Assembly (NCBI GenBank): GCA_900299005.1
Contig: OMID01000058.1
Location: 1-50,825, forward strand
Source of the DNA: Oxalobacteraceae bacterium
GTDB taxonomy: Bacteria; Pseudomonadota; Gammaproteobacteria; Burkholderiales; Burkholderiaceae_D
Length of the DNA stretch: 50,825 nt
Direction: 5' to 3'
Each line of letters starts with the position of its first letter. The stretch's first letter is position 1. The notes under the pieces are model-generated. The model did no database searches. It saw only the letters and a program-made list of their open reading frames with translations, and was not told the origin of the DNA. Positions 23,635 through 32,226 of the stretch are shown here, piece after piece. Position numbers and translations under genes: made by a program.

Positions 23635-24723
23635 TTACTTGGCATGACTAATCAGATAATTCTGGATGTGGTTCTCAGCGACCATACTCCACTGGTTTTG
23701 GTCACGCTGAAAGCGTTGCCATGGCTCGAAAACCTTCTTGAACCGAGGATTCTTTTGTGATTCTTCATCGAATACTTCCAGCGCTGCTTTGTGGCAGGCA
23801 TCCAGAATGCTTTTTGAGAAGTATCGCAGTTTGACACCCTCCTTTAAGAGACGGGCCAGCGCTGTCGGATTACGCGCGTCATACATCGCCTGCATGGTGA
23901 CGTGCGCCTCGTAAGAGGCTACCTCAAGCGCTGCCTGGTATTCCTTGGGAAGCTTTTCCCACTCCTTTGCATTGACGTAGAAAGACAGCTGTGCGCCGGT
24001 CTCCCACCAACCTGGTGCATAGTAATTCGGTGCGACGCGATTGAATCCCAGTTTTTCATCATCATACGGACCTATCCATTCAGCAGCATCAATCGTCCCT
24101 TTTTCTAGCGCGGGATAGATGTCGCCACCAGCGATCTGCTGTGGCACCACACCCAGCCGCTGCATGACACGCCCGGCAAAACCACCGACACGCATCTTCA
24201 GACCGGATAAATCCTTGGGCGTGTTCACTTCTCGACGAAACCAACCCCCCATCTGGCAGCCCGTATTGCCACCCAATAGATTGACCACGCCATATTCACG
24301 AAAAAAATCGCGCATGAGCTGCTTGCCACCACCCTGCTCCATCCATGCTGTTTGCTGGCGCGATGTAAGACCGAAAGGAATAGCGGTATCAAACGCGAAG
24401 GTCGGGTCTTTGCCGAAATAGTAGTAGGACGCAGAATGACCGATCTCTACAGTGCCCGCCTGAACAGCATCCAGCACTTGCAAGGCAGGCACCAGCTCTC
24501 CCCCTGGGAAAGCCCGAATATTGAATTTGCCCTGAGTGAGTTGCGAAACACGTTTCGCCAGGATTTCTGCAGCACCAAAAATAGTGTCCAGTGACTTCGG
24601 AAAGCTCGACGCCAGCCGCCAGTTGATGGTCGGATTCGATTGCGCTATGGCAGGGGCTGCGATTGTGCCGGCAGCGACACCGGCAGCGGCAGCGGCATTT
24701 CTGATGAAGTCTCGACGTTGCAT
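23635..24723 (-). CDS. TRAP transporter solute-binding protein, Tat-exported (TakP-like)
   Basis: This 362-aa periplasmic receptor is in the DctP family. The twin-arginine signal starts MQRRDFIRNAAAA and ends near APAIAQ, so it is exported folded. The mature part (WRLASSFPKSLDT, IGPYDDEKLGF, YYAPGWWETG) resembles the alpha-keto-acid receptor TakP. Substrate is inferred only. The ATG at 24723 has GGGAGA upstream; a frame start 15 bases earlier was rejected. It is convergent with its probable permeases instead of being in line with them. A close paralogue lies at 43453-44547. Confidence 0.93.
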   Translation of the reverse strand: MQRRDFIRNAAAAAGVAAGTIAAPAIAQSNPTINWRLASSFPKSLDTIFGAAEILAKRVSQLTQGKFNIRAFPGGELVPALQVLDAVQAGTVEIGHSASYYYFGKDPTFAFDTAIPFGLTSRQQTAWMEQGGGKQLMRDFFREYGVVNLLGGNTGCQMGGWFRREVNTPKDLSGLKMRVGGFAGRVMQRLGVVPQQIAGGDIYPALEKGTIDAAEWIGPYDDEKLGFNRVAPNYYAPGWWETGAQLSFYVNAKEWEKLPKEYQAALEVASYEAHVTMQAMYDARNPTALARLLKEGVKLRYFSKSILDACHKAALEVFDEESQKNPRFKKVFEPWQRFQRDQNQWSMVAENHIQNYLISHAK

Positions 24724-25091
24724 GATGAAGTCTCCCAATTGATTTTGATTTCAATGCGCAATTCCCATTCAGGCAAATGTGCGCAGGCGCGGACTACCTT
24801 TCTTAAAAACTTGTTAATTCTATGAGGGAGGTTCAGGCGCCAGCAATAGCTGACAAAGACTTCATATTGCAACGTTGTTTACACGCACTATCAGAAACAT
24901 TTCTGGCTGATAAAGCAAAATTTCCACCGGAAACCAGAATAATTTTTCTATGGGAATACGCGTTGCTAACAAACGTCGTTCGAGATAAAAAACGGTGACG
25001 ACTCATGGAAGTCAGAGACTTCCTGAGATTGATTTCTGGTATTGGAATTTAACTCGATCAACACCACTACTTGCGTGCTCTCAATTTAGCC
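24724..25091. other. Long AT-richer leader region upstream of the TRAP receptor
   Basis: These 368 bases lie between the receptor start and the pmbA terminator and hold no convincing gene. They are visibly more AT-rich than the flanks. Contents are a probable receptor promoter (listed separately) and a dyad at 25002-25027 (CTCA, GGAAGTC, AGA, GACTTCC, TGAG with one bulged base). A looser inverted repeat, TTTCTGG/CCAGAA, lies between about 24899 and 24941. These may be regulator sites. Confidence 0.5.
24817..24846 (-). promoter_or_regulatory. Probable promoter of the TRAP receptor gene
   Basis: On the minus strand TTGCTG (24841-24846) and TAGAAT (24817-24822) are separated by 18 bases, a good sigma-70 match. 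Transcription would start about 90 bases upstream of the ATG at 24723. Confidence 0.45.
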
Positions 25092-25127
25092 AAAAACAAA
25101 GCCCGGGATTCTCTCAGAATCCCGGGC
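25092..25127 (-). terminator. Terminator of pmbA
   Basis: On the minus strand GCCCGGGATTCT and AGAATCCCGGGC form a 12-base perfect stem, followed by TTTGTTTTTG. It lies 32 bases beyond the pmbA stop. Confidence 0.92.
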
Positions 25128-25159
25128 TCTGGATCAAAGCTTACTGAACCTTTAGTTGA

Positions 25160-26524
25160 TCAGGAGCCTGCAACGGTCATGCTGCCTATCAATATCGAAC
25201 CTGTCTGTTTGGTTCCACGTATCAAGATATCATTGCCAATCGCCGCAATGTCTCTGAACATCTCGCGCAGATTACCTGCAATCGTGATTTCCTCGACGGG
25301 ATATTGAATGACACCGTTCTCTACCCAATAGCCTGAAGCACCGCGCGAGTAATCGCCAGTCACATAGTTGACGCCCTGTCCCATGAGCTCGGTGACAAGA
25401 AGGCCTGTACCCATTTTTTTCAATAGCCCACGAAAGTCATCCGTGGCCTCGGTATGTGTCGAGATTATCGAGAGGTTGTGCGAGCCACCCGCATTGCCTG
25501 TCGTCTGCATGCCAAGCTTACGCGCAGAGTAGGTGGACAAGAAATAGCCCTGAAGCACGCCATCACGAACCACCTCACGGCGTCGCGTGCGCACACCCTC
25601 TTCATCGAAAGGCGCCGAACCAACGCCACCAGGCTGGTGAGGGTCTTCAACAATCTGGATATCTGCTCCAAAGACCTGAGTACCCAAGGAGTCGGTCAGA
25701 AACGTCGATTTTCTATAGAGCGCGCCACCGGATACCGCCTGCACGAAGGATCCCAGCAGCCCGGCCGCTAACGGCGCCTCGAACAACACCGGACACTTGC
25801 GGGTGTCGAGTTTGCGAGCATTCAGTCGAGATAACGCGCGCTCGGCAGCATAGCGGCCGATCGCTTCGGGATCGGCGAGCTTGCCTGGATGCCTCTCAGA
25901 GGAGTACCAACCATCGCGCTGCATGTTGTCGCCCCTGCCGGCAATCGGCGCCACAGACAGCGAATGACGTGAAAATGGGTAGCCACCGATAAAGCCACGG
26001 GAATTGGCCAGCACAAAATGCGATTGCTGGGCGTAGGTGCTCGCACCATCACTATTGGTGATGCGCTTGTCCATGGCAAACGCTGCGGCCTCGCCACGTA
26101 TCGCCAGACTGGCAGCTTCTGCCGCCGATATTAGCCAGGGATGAAACAGTGCGAGATCAGGGGGCGATTTTTCGAGTACCTCTTCATCAGGCAATCCAGC
26201 AGCCGGATCTTCGGCAGTGAAACGCGCAATGTTATAAGCCGCGTCTACGGTGTCTTGCAGTGCACTCAGCGAAAAATCCGAGGTGCTTGCATTGCCGCGA
26301 CGTATAGCCTTCCCCTCACCAAGAAATACCGTGACGCCGATGCCCTTGTCCTTGTTCTGTTCGATTGTTTCAACCTTGCCCTTTCGCACAGTCACCGAGA
26401 GACCTTGACCTTCGCTGATCTCGACCACGGCATCAGAAGCGCCCTTGTCTTTTGCAAAACGGAGCACATCGCTAGCAATCTGTTTCAGCTGATCCTGACT
26501 GTAGGTGAAGATGGCTTTGTCCAT
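25160..26524 (-). CDS. pmbA: Metalloprotease subunit PmbA/TldE
   Basis: PmbA (TldE) works with TldD as a cytoplasmic metalloprotease that matures microcin B17 and degrades CcdA and unfolded peptides. The 454-aa length is normal. Family segments are DAVVEISEGQGLSVTVRKGKVET near the N-terminus and GTGLLVTELMGQGVNYVTGDYSRGASGYWVENG near the C-terminus. As expected for TldE, the HExxxH zinc site of TldD is absent. The ATG at 26524 fits the family start. tldD itself is not in the window. It is divergent from yjgA, a conserved pairing. Confidence 0.95.
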   Translation of the reverse strand: MDKAIFTYSQDQLKQIASDVLRFAKDKGASDAVVEISEGQGLSVTVRKGKVETIEQNKDKGIGVTVFLGEGKAIRRGNASTSDFSLSALQDTVDAAYNIARFTAEDPAAGLPDEEVLEKSPPDLALFHPWLISAAEAASLAIRGEAAAFAMDKRITNSDGASTYAQQSHFVLANSRGFIGGYPFSRHSLSVAPIAGRGDNMQRDGWYSSERHPGKLADPEAIGRYAAERALSRLNARKLDTRKCPVLFEAPLAAGLLGSFVQAVSGGALYRKSTFLTDSLGTQVFGADIQIVEDPHQPGGVGSAPFDEEGVRTRRREVVRDGVLQGYFLSTYSARKLGMQTTGNAGGSHNLSIISTHTEATDDFRGLLKKMGTGLLVTELMGQGVNYVTGDYSRGASGYWVENGVIQYPVEEITIAGNLREMFRDIAAIGNDILIRGTKQTGSILIGSMTVAGS

Positions 26525-26606
26525 GGCGGGTTCTGTCGGCAGTTGGGGGGAGAAAGGCAAAGCGGGTATCATAGCAGCCGTTTACGAATGACATAGGCCG
26601 CCCTTT

Positions 26607-27200
26607 ATGCCTAACGCCAACCGCGGGTCGGTCGGTTTCCAGTCCAGCGAATTCGAGCAGAAATACGACCGCCCATCCAAGTCTCAGCTCAAGCGCGAGA
26701 TGACCGCCCTTCAAAAACTGGGAGAAATCCTGGTGGAGGCCCCGCGCGACCGCGTCCGAAAAGTACCTCTGCCCGATGACGTACTCGAGGCTATCCTCGA
26801 ATGCCAGCACATCAGCAGCCACGAGGGACGTCGCCGTCAGCTCCAGTATGTAGGCAAAAAAATGCGTTCCTTGGATGCCTCTGAAATCGCCGCCATACAG
26901 CAGGTCGTTGATAGCTGGCGCGGTGCTTCCAAGTCAGAAGCCGCCGCCTTGCATGCTATTGAGCGTCAGCGCGATCGCCTGATGGCAGATGATGGCGCCT
27001 TGACCGAATTACGCGGCCGACATCCCGACATCGATATTCAGCATCTGCGCACCCTGATCCGCAACGCACGCAAGGAACAAACAGAAAACAAGCCGCCCAA
27101 GGCGTACCGAGAGATTTTTCAGATCCTCAAGTCGCTGGAGGCTGCAGGATCAGCCACTTACTCTCAAGACGACCATGAAGAAAACGAGAACGCATCCTGA
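26607..27200 (+). CDS. yjgA: Ribosome-associated factor YjgA/DarP (DUF615)
   Basis: The 197-aa highly charged helical protein is in the YjgA/DarP family, which binds late pre-50S ribosomal particles and aids their assembly. Typical segments are SKSQLKREMTALQKLGE, LEAILECQHISSHEGRRRQLQYVGKKMR and HPDIDIQHLRTLIRNARKE. It is divergent from pmbA with an 82-base gap holding the promoters. Its last 26 bases overlap mog. Confidence 0.94.
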   Translation: MPNANRGSVGFQSSEFEQKYDRPSKSQLKREMTALQKLGEILVEAPRDRVRKVPLPDDVLEAILECQHISSHEGRRRQLQYVGKKMRSLDASEIAAIQQVVDSWRGASKSEAAALHAIERQRDRLMADDGALTELRGRHPDIDIQHLRTLIRNARKEQTENKPPKAYREIFQILKSLEAAGSATYSQDDHEENENAS

Positions 27201-27789
27201 CGAGCTCATCATTGGCTTGGTATCGGTCTCGGATCGCGCCTCCAGCGGAGTCTATGAAGACCAGGGGGTACCCGCATTGCGTGACTGGTTCATGCAGGCA
27301 CTTTCTAGCCCATGGCAGATGGAGACGCGACTCATTCCCGACGAGCAGCCGTATATCGAAAAAACGCTCATCGAACTTGTCGATGACATCGGTTGTGATC
27401 TGGTTCTGACAACAGGTGGCACCGGACCGGCGCGACGCGATGTAACCCCCGAAGCGACCCTTGCCGTGGGCACAAAAGTGCTGCCGGGATTCGGTGAACA
27501 AATGCGACAGATCAGTCTGCGCTTTGTACCGACGGCCATCCTTTCCCGACAGCTCGCAGTGATCCGCGAGACAGCAGACCATGCAGCACTGATCATGAAT
27601 CTGCCCGGCCAGCCCAAATCCATACGCGAAACACTCGAGGGACTGAAGGACGACTCCGGTCAGCAGATCATTACCGGCATCTTTGCTGCCGTGCCTTATT
27701 GCATTGATCTGATCGGTGGCCCTTATATAGAAACCAACGAATCCCTATGCAAGGCCTTTCGTCCTAAATCTGCCCTACGCTCAAAATAA
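27175..27789 (+). CDS. mog: Molybdopterin adenylyltransferase
   Basis: Mog adenylates molybdopterin before molybdate insertion in molybdenum cofactor synthesis. The 204-aa product has the MoCF signature TTGGTGPARRDVTPEA and the start IIGLVSVSDRASSGVYEDQG. It overlaps the 3' end of yjgA by 26 bases in another frame, so translation is probably coupled. No other molybdenum-cofactor genes are in the window. It is distinguished from MoaB by the longer C-terminal part with IDLIGGPYIET. Confidence 0.93.
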   Translation: MKKTRTHPDELIIGLVSVSDRASSGVYEDQGVPALRDWFMQALSSPWQMETRLIPDEQPYIEKTLIELVDDIGCDLVLTTGGTGPARRDVTPEATLAVGTKVLPGFGEQMRQISLRFVPTAILSRQLAVIRETADHAALIMNLPGQPKSIRETLEGLKDDSGQQIITGIFAAVPYCIDLIGGPYIETNESLCKAFRPKSALRSK

Positions 27790-27829
27790 ATTCGTCCAAG
27801 AACCGTAATTATGTCAACAGGGCCATGCC

Positions 27830-28492
27830 ATGCTTGAAACAATCGAGATCAACACTGGAGAATCGCCGTCCACCACCGTCATCTGGATGCACGGTCTGGG
27901 GGCAGATGGCCATGATTTCGTTCCTATCGTGCGCGAGCTGAACCTCGCCGGCTGCCCTTCGATACGCTTCGTTTTTCCCCATGCCGAGACAATGCCCGTC
28001 ACGATCAATAACGGCTATGTCATGCGTGCCTGGTACGACATCCTCAGCACGGACCTCGCAAGACGTGAAGATGACGCTGGGCTTCGCAAATCACAGCAAC
28101 AAATCGAAGATTTGATTGATCGCGAACGTGAGCGTGGTATTCCATCATCTCGCATCATTCTTGCTGGTTTCTCGCAAGGCTGCGCCATGGCGCTGCAGAC
28201 GGGTCTGAGGTATCCCGAAAAGCTCGGTGGTCTGATCTGCCTGTCTGGTTATCTACCCCTCGCATCCATGATCAGTGACGAGCGCAGCGACAGCAACTTG
28301 CCTACACCAATTTTTATGGCTCATGGGCGAGGTGATCCGGTGGTGCAGATCAGTCGCGCTGAAGCATCCCGCGATCTACTTGTCGAACTTGGGTATCAGG
28401 TGGAATGGCACGAATATCTGATGCCTCACTCCGTTTGCCAAGAAGAGATTGACGACATCGGTGCATGGTTGCGTCGCCTGCTCGCACCCTGA
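27830..28492 (+). CDS. Carboxylesterase / phospholipase family alpha/beta hydrolase
   Basis: This 220-aa cytoplasmic serine hydrolase belongs to the abhydrolase_2 (EstB, acyl-protein-thioesterase-like) family. The oxyanion HGLGADGHDF lies at 21-30, the nucleophile Ser115 in GFSQG, Asp169 in GRGDPVV and His200 in MPHSVC. The full triad is present. Substrate specificity cannot be read from sequence; relatives act on short-chain esters. It begins 40 bases after mog and may be cotranscribed. Confidence 0.92.
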   Translation: MLETIEINTGESPSTTVIWMHGLGADGHDFVPIVRELNLAGCPSIRFVFPHAETMPVTINNGYVMRAWYDILSTDLARREDDAGLRKSQQQIEDLIDRERERGIPSSRIILAGFSQGCAMALQTGLRYPEKLGGLICLSGYLPLASMISDERSDSNLPTPIFMAHGRGDPVVQISRAEASRDLLVELGYQVEWHEYLMPHSVCQEEIDDIGAWLRRLLAP

Positions 28493-28751
28493 GAACCTAT
28501 GCTTGTGCCAATCCTCGCATACCAGCGCCTACTTGATTTAGCTTAAACCTCGCTCGCATTGCAGCAAACCAGCAACGCAATTGCACACGCTTCATCGATG
28601 ATCAAGCTGGCCTCCCCACACAAGACGGCTGTCCTTCACAGCTTGATGGACTGATTTCACCATAACCGGTCGGTATGGCCGCGCAAACGGACTCTGTATC
28701 AAGATGTCGCATGCAAGCTGCGGACCGTGCCCATTCGTCACGGAGCCTGCG

Positions 28752-29174
28752 ATGCACTTTCTGTACAAGCCAGACATGCTGCCCTTTGATTTTCTCGATC
28801 CGGAGCACGATAAAGTGCTTGATTTCTGTCTGCGCAATCTGCTCTGGAGCGATCCGGAAAAGCTGCGTGCCTTTATGGGGCCAGATCCCAAGCAAAGTCC
28901 CTATTTTGCGGAGTTTGGCGAAAGCGGCTTTGAATGCCGCCTTCAAAGCAGCGACCCAGAAGTCAAGGAACTCTTCCGTGACTGGCCAGCGTGGGCCGAC
29001 TATAAAGTGACTGCCTATGATTTTCTGGGCAAAGATCGCGTAATCCGCTACTACCGGGCACTGGAATTTGAAAGACACATCCGCAGAGCCTTGCTCGCCT
29101 ACGTGAGCAGCTTCCCTGACCGGCGCTCCGCTACCGTGGTGCTGGCCCGAGAAATCGGCCTCGGCGATCTATAG
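28752..29174 (+). CDS. Unknown protein, 140 aa
   Basis: I do not recognise a family. The frame opens at 28704, but the ATG at 28752 has GGAG 6 bases upstream and gives MHFLYKPDML as the start. The product has no signal or membrane segment, is rich in aromatic residues and acidic in its first half. Notable segments are PFDFLDPEHDKVLDF, WPAWADYKVTAYDF and FERHIRRALLAYV. Base usage looks like the neighbours. It stands alone after a gap of 259 bases; that gap holds a 9-base inverted repeat (28601-28609 and 28639-28647, ATCAAGCTG/CAGCTTGAT) and nothing else clear. Confidence 0.65.
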   Translation: MHFLYKPDMLPFDFLDPEHDKVLDFCLRNLLWSDPEKLRAFMGPDPKQSPYFAEFGESGFECRLQSSDPEVKELFRDWPAWADYKVTAYDFLGKDRVIRYYRALEFERHIRRALLAYVSSFPDRRSATVVLAREIGLGDL

Positions 29175-29237
29175 ACTGCCTGTGTTCGCTGCTCAATCAC
29201 AGTATGATGATGAATCATCGTTATCTTGGGTATCCTC

Positions 29238-29681
29238 ATGCGAACAAATTATGGTCCAAATTACCGTGTGTCGATGCCGTCATTGCGCTGGGGCTGGCTG
29301 GCTTTGGCGGTGATTGTCACATCGACTGTTCATGCTGCCAGTGACCTTACTTGCACCCTCCACGGCGCATCTGAAGTCAAGGACACCGGCGCTTTGGAAT
29401 CACTGTCCGGAGGCAAGAACTACTACGAAACAATCGCTGGCGCTGAATTCATTGTCCAGGGCGAATCCGGACAAATGATGGGTCGTTTTGTCAATAACAC
29501 GGGCTGGAGAATCACCGTCATCGACGCCGGGTCAGCGCAGACATCTTACAAAGTACTTTCCGTGCGCAAGGGAGGACGGGTTCAGAGCCAGTTTTTCGAG
29601 GTGCGCGTTCAGGAGAAAGGAGATCGCAAGCCCTTTGTGCTGGTGGCGGGCGAGATACTGCATGGTACCTGCACGATGTAA
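29238..29681 (+). CDS. Unknown secreted protein
   Basis: The 147-aa product carries an N-terminal signal region: RYRVS-type polar start, hydrophobic LRWGWLALAVIVTS, and likely cleavage near VHAAS. It should be periplasmic or surface exposed. The mature part is about 110 aa, probably beta-rich, with two cysteines (LTCTLHG and HGTCTM) near its ends that could form a disulphide. The start is uncertain: ATG 29238 or ATG 29274 would both keep the signal. No family is recognised. It lies 63 bases after the previous unknown gene. Confidence 0.65.
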   Translation: MRTNYGPNYRVSMPSLRWGWLALAVIVTSTVHAASDLTCTLHGASEVKDTGALESLSGGKNYYETIAGAEFIVQGESGQMMGRFVNNTGWRITVIDAGSAQTSYKVLSVRKGGRVQSQFFEVRVQEKGDRKPFVLVAGEILHGTCTM

Positions 29682-29790
29682 TTCGACCTAATCATGAGCC
29701 GCCACAAAGCATGCAATGCTCACGATTCACGTCTGTAAACGCAAGTCACACACAGTGTTGTAGTAGCGCAGTTAGTCACCTATAGGGGCG

Positions 29791-31125
29791 CTACACATGC
29801 TGCTCCATGCGTGAGTAGCGTTGCGTATCCTTCATCGTCAGGTAGACGATGAGCGAAAACGCGATGCAGCCTGTGGCATACCAGTAGAACCAGCTCTCAT
29901 GGCCTGCCTGCTTGAAGGCCAATGCGACAGTATCCACTGACCCACCAAATATCGAGACGGTCAGCGCGTACGGCAAACCAACGCCCAGCGCACGCACCGA
30001 TGTTGGAAACAGCTCTGCCTTAAGGATGCCCGTGATGGCGGTATAACCTGAAATAATCAACCAGGCACCACAGACCAGAAAGAAGGCTACCCACGGACTT
30101 TTCGTTTGGGACAACGCGGTCAGCAGCGGCACGGTGAACAGCACTCCCATGACGCCGAACCAGATCAGCAAGGGCTTGCGTCCGACACGATCTGACAGTG
30201 CGCCGTAGACGGGCTGCAGCAGCAGTGCGACGATGAGATAACCCACAACGACCATCGTGACCTGCGTCTCATCAAGCCCCACCGACAGCTTCAGAAATTT
30301 CTGCATGTAGGTCGTGTAGGTGTAGAACGCGCTGGTGCCGCCTATCGTGATACCAATGACTAGCAACAGCTCGCGCCAGTGGGCAAACAAGGCCTTGAGC
30401 GAGCCCGATGACGGAGCAACCGCTATCGCCTCGTTGTAATGACCCGTCTCGGACATGTCACGCCGCATCCGCAGTGCATAGAGCGATAACAGCGCACCAA
30501 TCGCGAACGGTATGCGCCATCCCCAGGCCCGCAGCTCTTCGGGTGTCAGAAACACCTTTTGCAGCAACAACAGCAAGAGGACCGCTGCCAGCTGGCCACC
30601 TATCAGCGTGGTATACCAAACGCCAGAGAAAAACCCGCGATGGCGAGGATCAGCCATTTCGGCGAGATAAGTGGCGCTGGCGCCATATTCGCCCCCCTGA
30701 CTCAGCCCCTGAAGCAAACGGGCAAGGATCAACACCACGGCGGCTCCCACACCAATCTGTGAATGCGTGGGACTGACCGCGATCATCAGAGAGCCAAAGC
30801 ACATTAATAGTACTGAATACAGCAGTGCGCGCCGCCTTCCGTGCCGATCAGCGATCCAGCCAAAAAGAATGCCCCCAACGGGTCGTATGACAAAGGCCGC
30901 AGCAAAGACTGCCGCTGCCGATAACTGCTGCGTGATGGGATCGGTTGATGGGAAAAATGAGGGTGCAAAATACAAGGCAAATGCCGAGTACGCATATACG
31001 TCATACCACTCGATCAGGTTACCCACTGAGCCCACCAGTATCGCTCTGACCCGCGAAGCGGTATCGGCGTCGCCGGACATCCCCTCCGGGGCATCCTGCT
31101 CTTCATTGATAAGTGCGCTGTTCAT
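29791..31125 (-). CDS. MFS transporter, metabolite:H+ symporter (MHS) type
   Basis: This 444-aa protein has 12 predicted membrane helices. GNLIEWYDVYAYSAFALYFAP after the cytoplasmic N-terminus and the loop DRHGRRR are typical of the MHS subfamily (alpha-ketoglutarate permease KgtP, proline/betaine ProP). It should import an organic acid or similar metabolite with protons; the substrate is not evident. It is divergent from the tyrosine phosphatase gene. A GTAGCGC/GCGCTAC dyad around its stop has no T-run. Confidence 0.9.
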   Translation of the reverse strand: MNSALINEEQDAPEGMSGDADTASRVRAILVGSVGNLIEWYDVYAYSAFALYFAPSFFPSTDPITQQLSAAAVFAAAFVIRPVGGILFGWIADRHGRRRALLYSVLLMCFGSLMIAVSPTHSQIGVGAAVVLILARLLQGLSQGGEYGASATYLAEMADPRHRGFFSGVWYTTLIGGQLAAVLLLLLLQKVFLTPEELRAWGWRIPFAIGALLSLYALRMRRDMSETGHYNEAIAVAPSSGSLKALFAHWRELLLVIGITIGGTSAFYTYTTYMQKFLKLSVGLDETQVTMVVVGYLIVALLLQPVYGALSDRVGRKPLLIWFGVMGVLFTVPLLTALSQTKSPWVAFFLVCGAWLIISGYTAITGILKAELFPTSVRALGVGLPYALTVSIFGGSVDTVALAFKQAGHESWFYWYATGCIAFSLIVYLTMKDTQRYSRMEQHV

Positions 31126-31213
31126 AGCTCTCCCTGCCCTGTCCGCCCGGACTGTTCCGGCTGATGCGATTCGAATTTCGTGGCATCATAATCCGCAACG
31201 CACGAAAACAATA

Positions 31214-31738
31214 ATGACAACACCTTCGCCCGCCTTCAATGTTCTTTTCCTATGCATGGGGAATATCTGCCGCAGCCCCACAGCGCACGGGGTATTCCGC
31301 CACCTCGTGCAGCAGCATGGTCTCGAGCATCGGATCAACGTGGATTCTGCCGGCACGCACAACTATCATCCCGGCGAACCACCCGACCATCGCTCACAGC
31401 GCCACGCAAAACGCCGTGGTTATGACCTCTCCGATCTCCGGGCACGCCAAATCGTCCGCGACGATTTTACGCGCCACGACCTGCTGCTGGCGATGGACTG
31501 GGACAATCTGGCATTGGCCGAACAGGGCTGCCCGGATGAGCACAGGAAAAAGCTCCGAAGGTTGACCGAGTTTTGCCGGCGTCATGACGCCTCAGTGATT
31601 CCCGATCCCTATTACGGCGGTCACGACGGGTTCGAACACGTGCTGAATCTCGTCGAAGATGCCTGCGAAGGCCTGCTGATCCATATTCGACAACGCATCG
31701 AATTGCGCACGACTGATTTTCTGGGAGATCGACCATGA
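31214..31738 (+). CDS. Low-molecular-weight protein-tyrosine phosphatase
   Basis: The 174-aa phosphatase carries the P-loop CMGNICRS with nucleophile Cys14 and Arg20, and the general acid Asp131 in DPYYGG. Families of this kind remove phosphate from tyrosine in bacterial kinases and polysaccharide export proteins, or from small molecules. The ATG at 31214 puts the P-loop at the usual position; the long open frame upstream (to 30767) overlaps the MFS gene and was rejected. Its stop overlaps the next start as ATGA. No tyrosine kinase or capsule gene is nearby. Confidence 0.93.
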   Translation: MTTPSPAFNVLFLCMGNICRSPTAHGVFRHLVQQHGLEHRINVDSAGTHNYHPGEPPDHRSQRHAKRRGYDLSDLRARQIVRDDFTRHDLLLAMDWDNLALAEQGCPDEHRKKLRRLTEFCRRHDASVIPDPYYGGHDGFEHVLNLVEDACEGLLIHIRQRIELRTTDFLGDRP

Positions 31739-32220
31739 GCCACTCACGGATGTCCGTGATCCTGATCTGCCTGACCGTGCTCGCGCTACTGTTTGGTGGA
31801 CTGATAGCCACCGGTGTCGTGCACTGGGGCGAAGAGCCAAAGGCGCACTTCCAGAGCAAGGGTAAGCTCGAGGTCGTCTGTGAGGTGGAAGTAAGTCGAC
31901 CAAACGAAGGACTGAGTCAGCCTTTTGATGTCGACAAGATGACGATCCCTGCTGAATTCGATTTCGAGGAAAAAACCGGTTGGTACACAGGCGAATTCAC
32001 GATTTCAAAAAACCGTAAGGGAACACTGAAGATTGAGGGCGCCGTACTGGAGATCTACCGGCCAGCCATGTTCAAACGCTACGGCCTGATCATTCTGGGC
32101 GAACATGTCACCCTGGATCGTACCAACGGCGAGTTCAAACAATGGATAGATCTGGACGGCGAAAAACGGCTTGATCTCATCACCGGCCGCTGCAAGCGCA
32201 CGACCAACGCGCCCTTCTGA
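31735..32220 (+). CDS. Unknown membrane-anchored protein coupled to the phosphatase
   Basis: The 161-aa product has one N-terminal hydrophobic segment at residues 7-26 (VILICLTVLALLFGGLIATG), then a soluble, probably periplasmic, beta-rich domain of about 130 aa with two cysteines (VVCEVEV and GRCKR). I recognise no family. It overlaps the tyrosine phosphatase gene by 4 bases, so the two are translated together and may act together. It is convergent with the PhyH gene, 6 bases away. Confidence 0.75.
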   Translation: MSHSRMSVILICLTVLALLFGGLIATGVVHWGEEPKAHFQSKGKLEVVCEVEVSRPNEGLSQPFDVDKMTIPAEFDFEEKTGWYTGEFTISKNRKGTLKIEGAVLEIYRPAMFKRYGLIILGEHVTLDRTNGEFKQWIDLDGEKRLDLITGRCKRTTNAPF

Positions 32221-32226
32221 CCCGCA

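Noticed and set aside
24638-24700. GGCAGC-type short repeats near the start of the TRAP receptor gene
   Set aside because: These are codons for the Ala-rich Tat signal peptide, not a CRISPR or mobile repeat.
29763-29794. GTAGCGC/GCGCTAC dyad at the MFS stop as a terminator
   Set aside because: The loop is long and no T-run follows on either strand.
30767-31213. Longer N-terminus for the tyrosine phosphatase
   Set aside because: It would be antisense to the MFS gene and put the P-loop far from the N-terminus, unlike the family.
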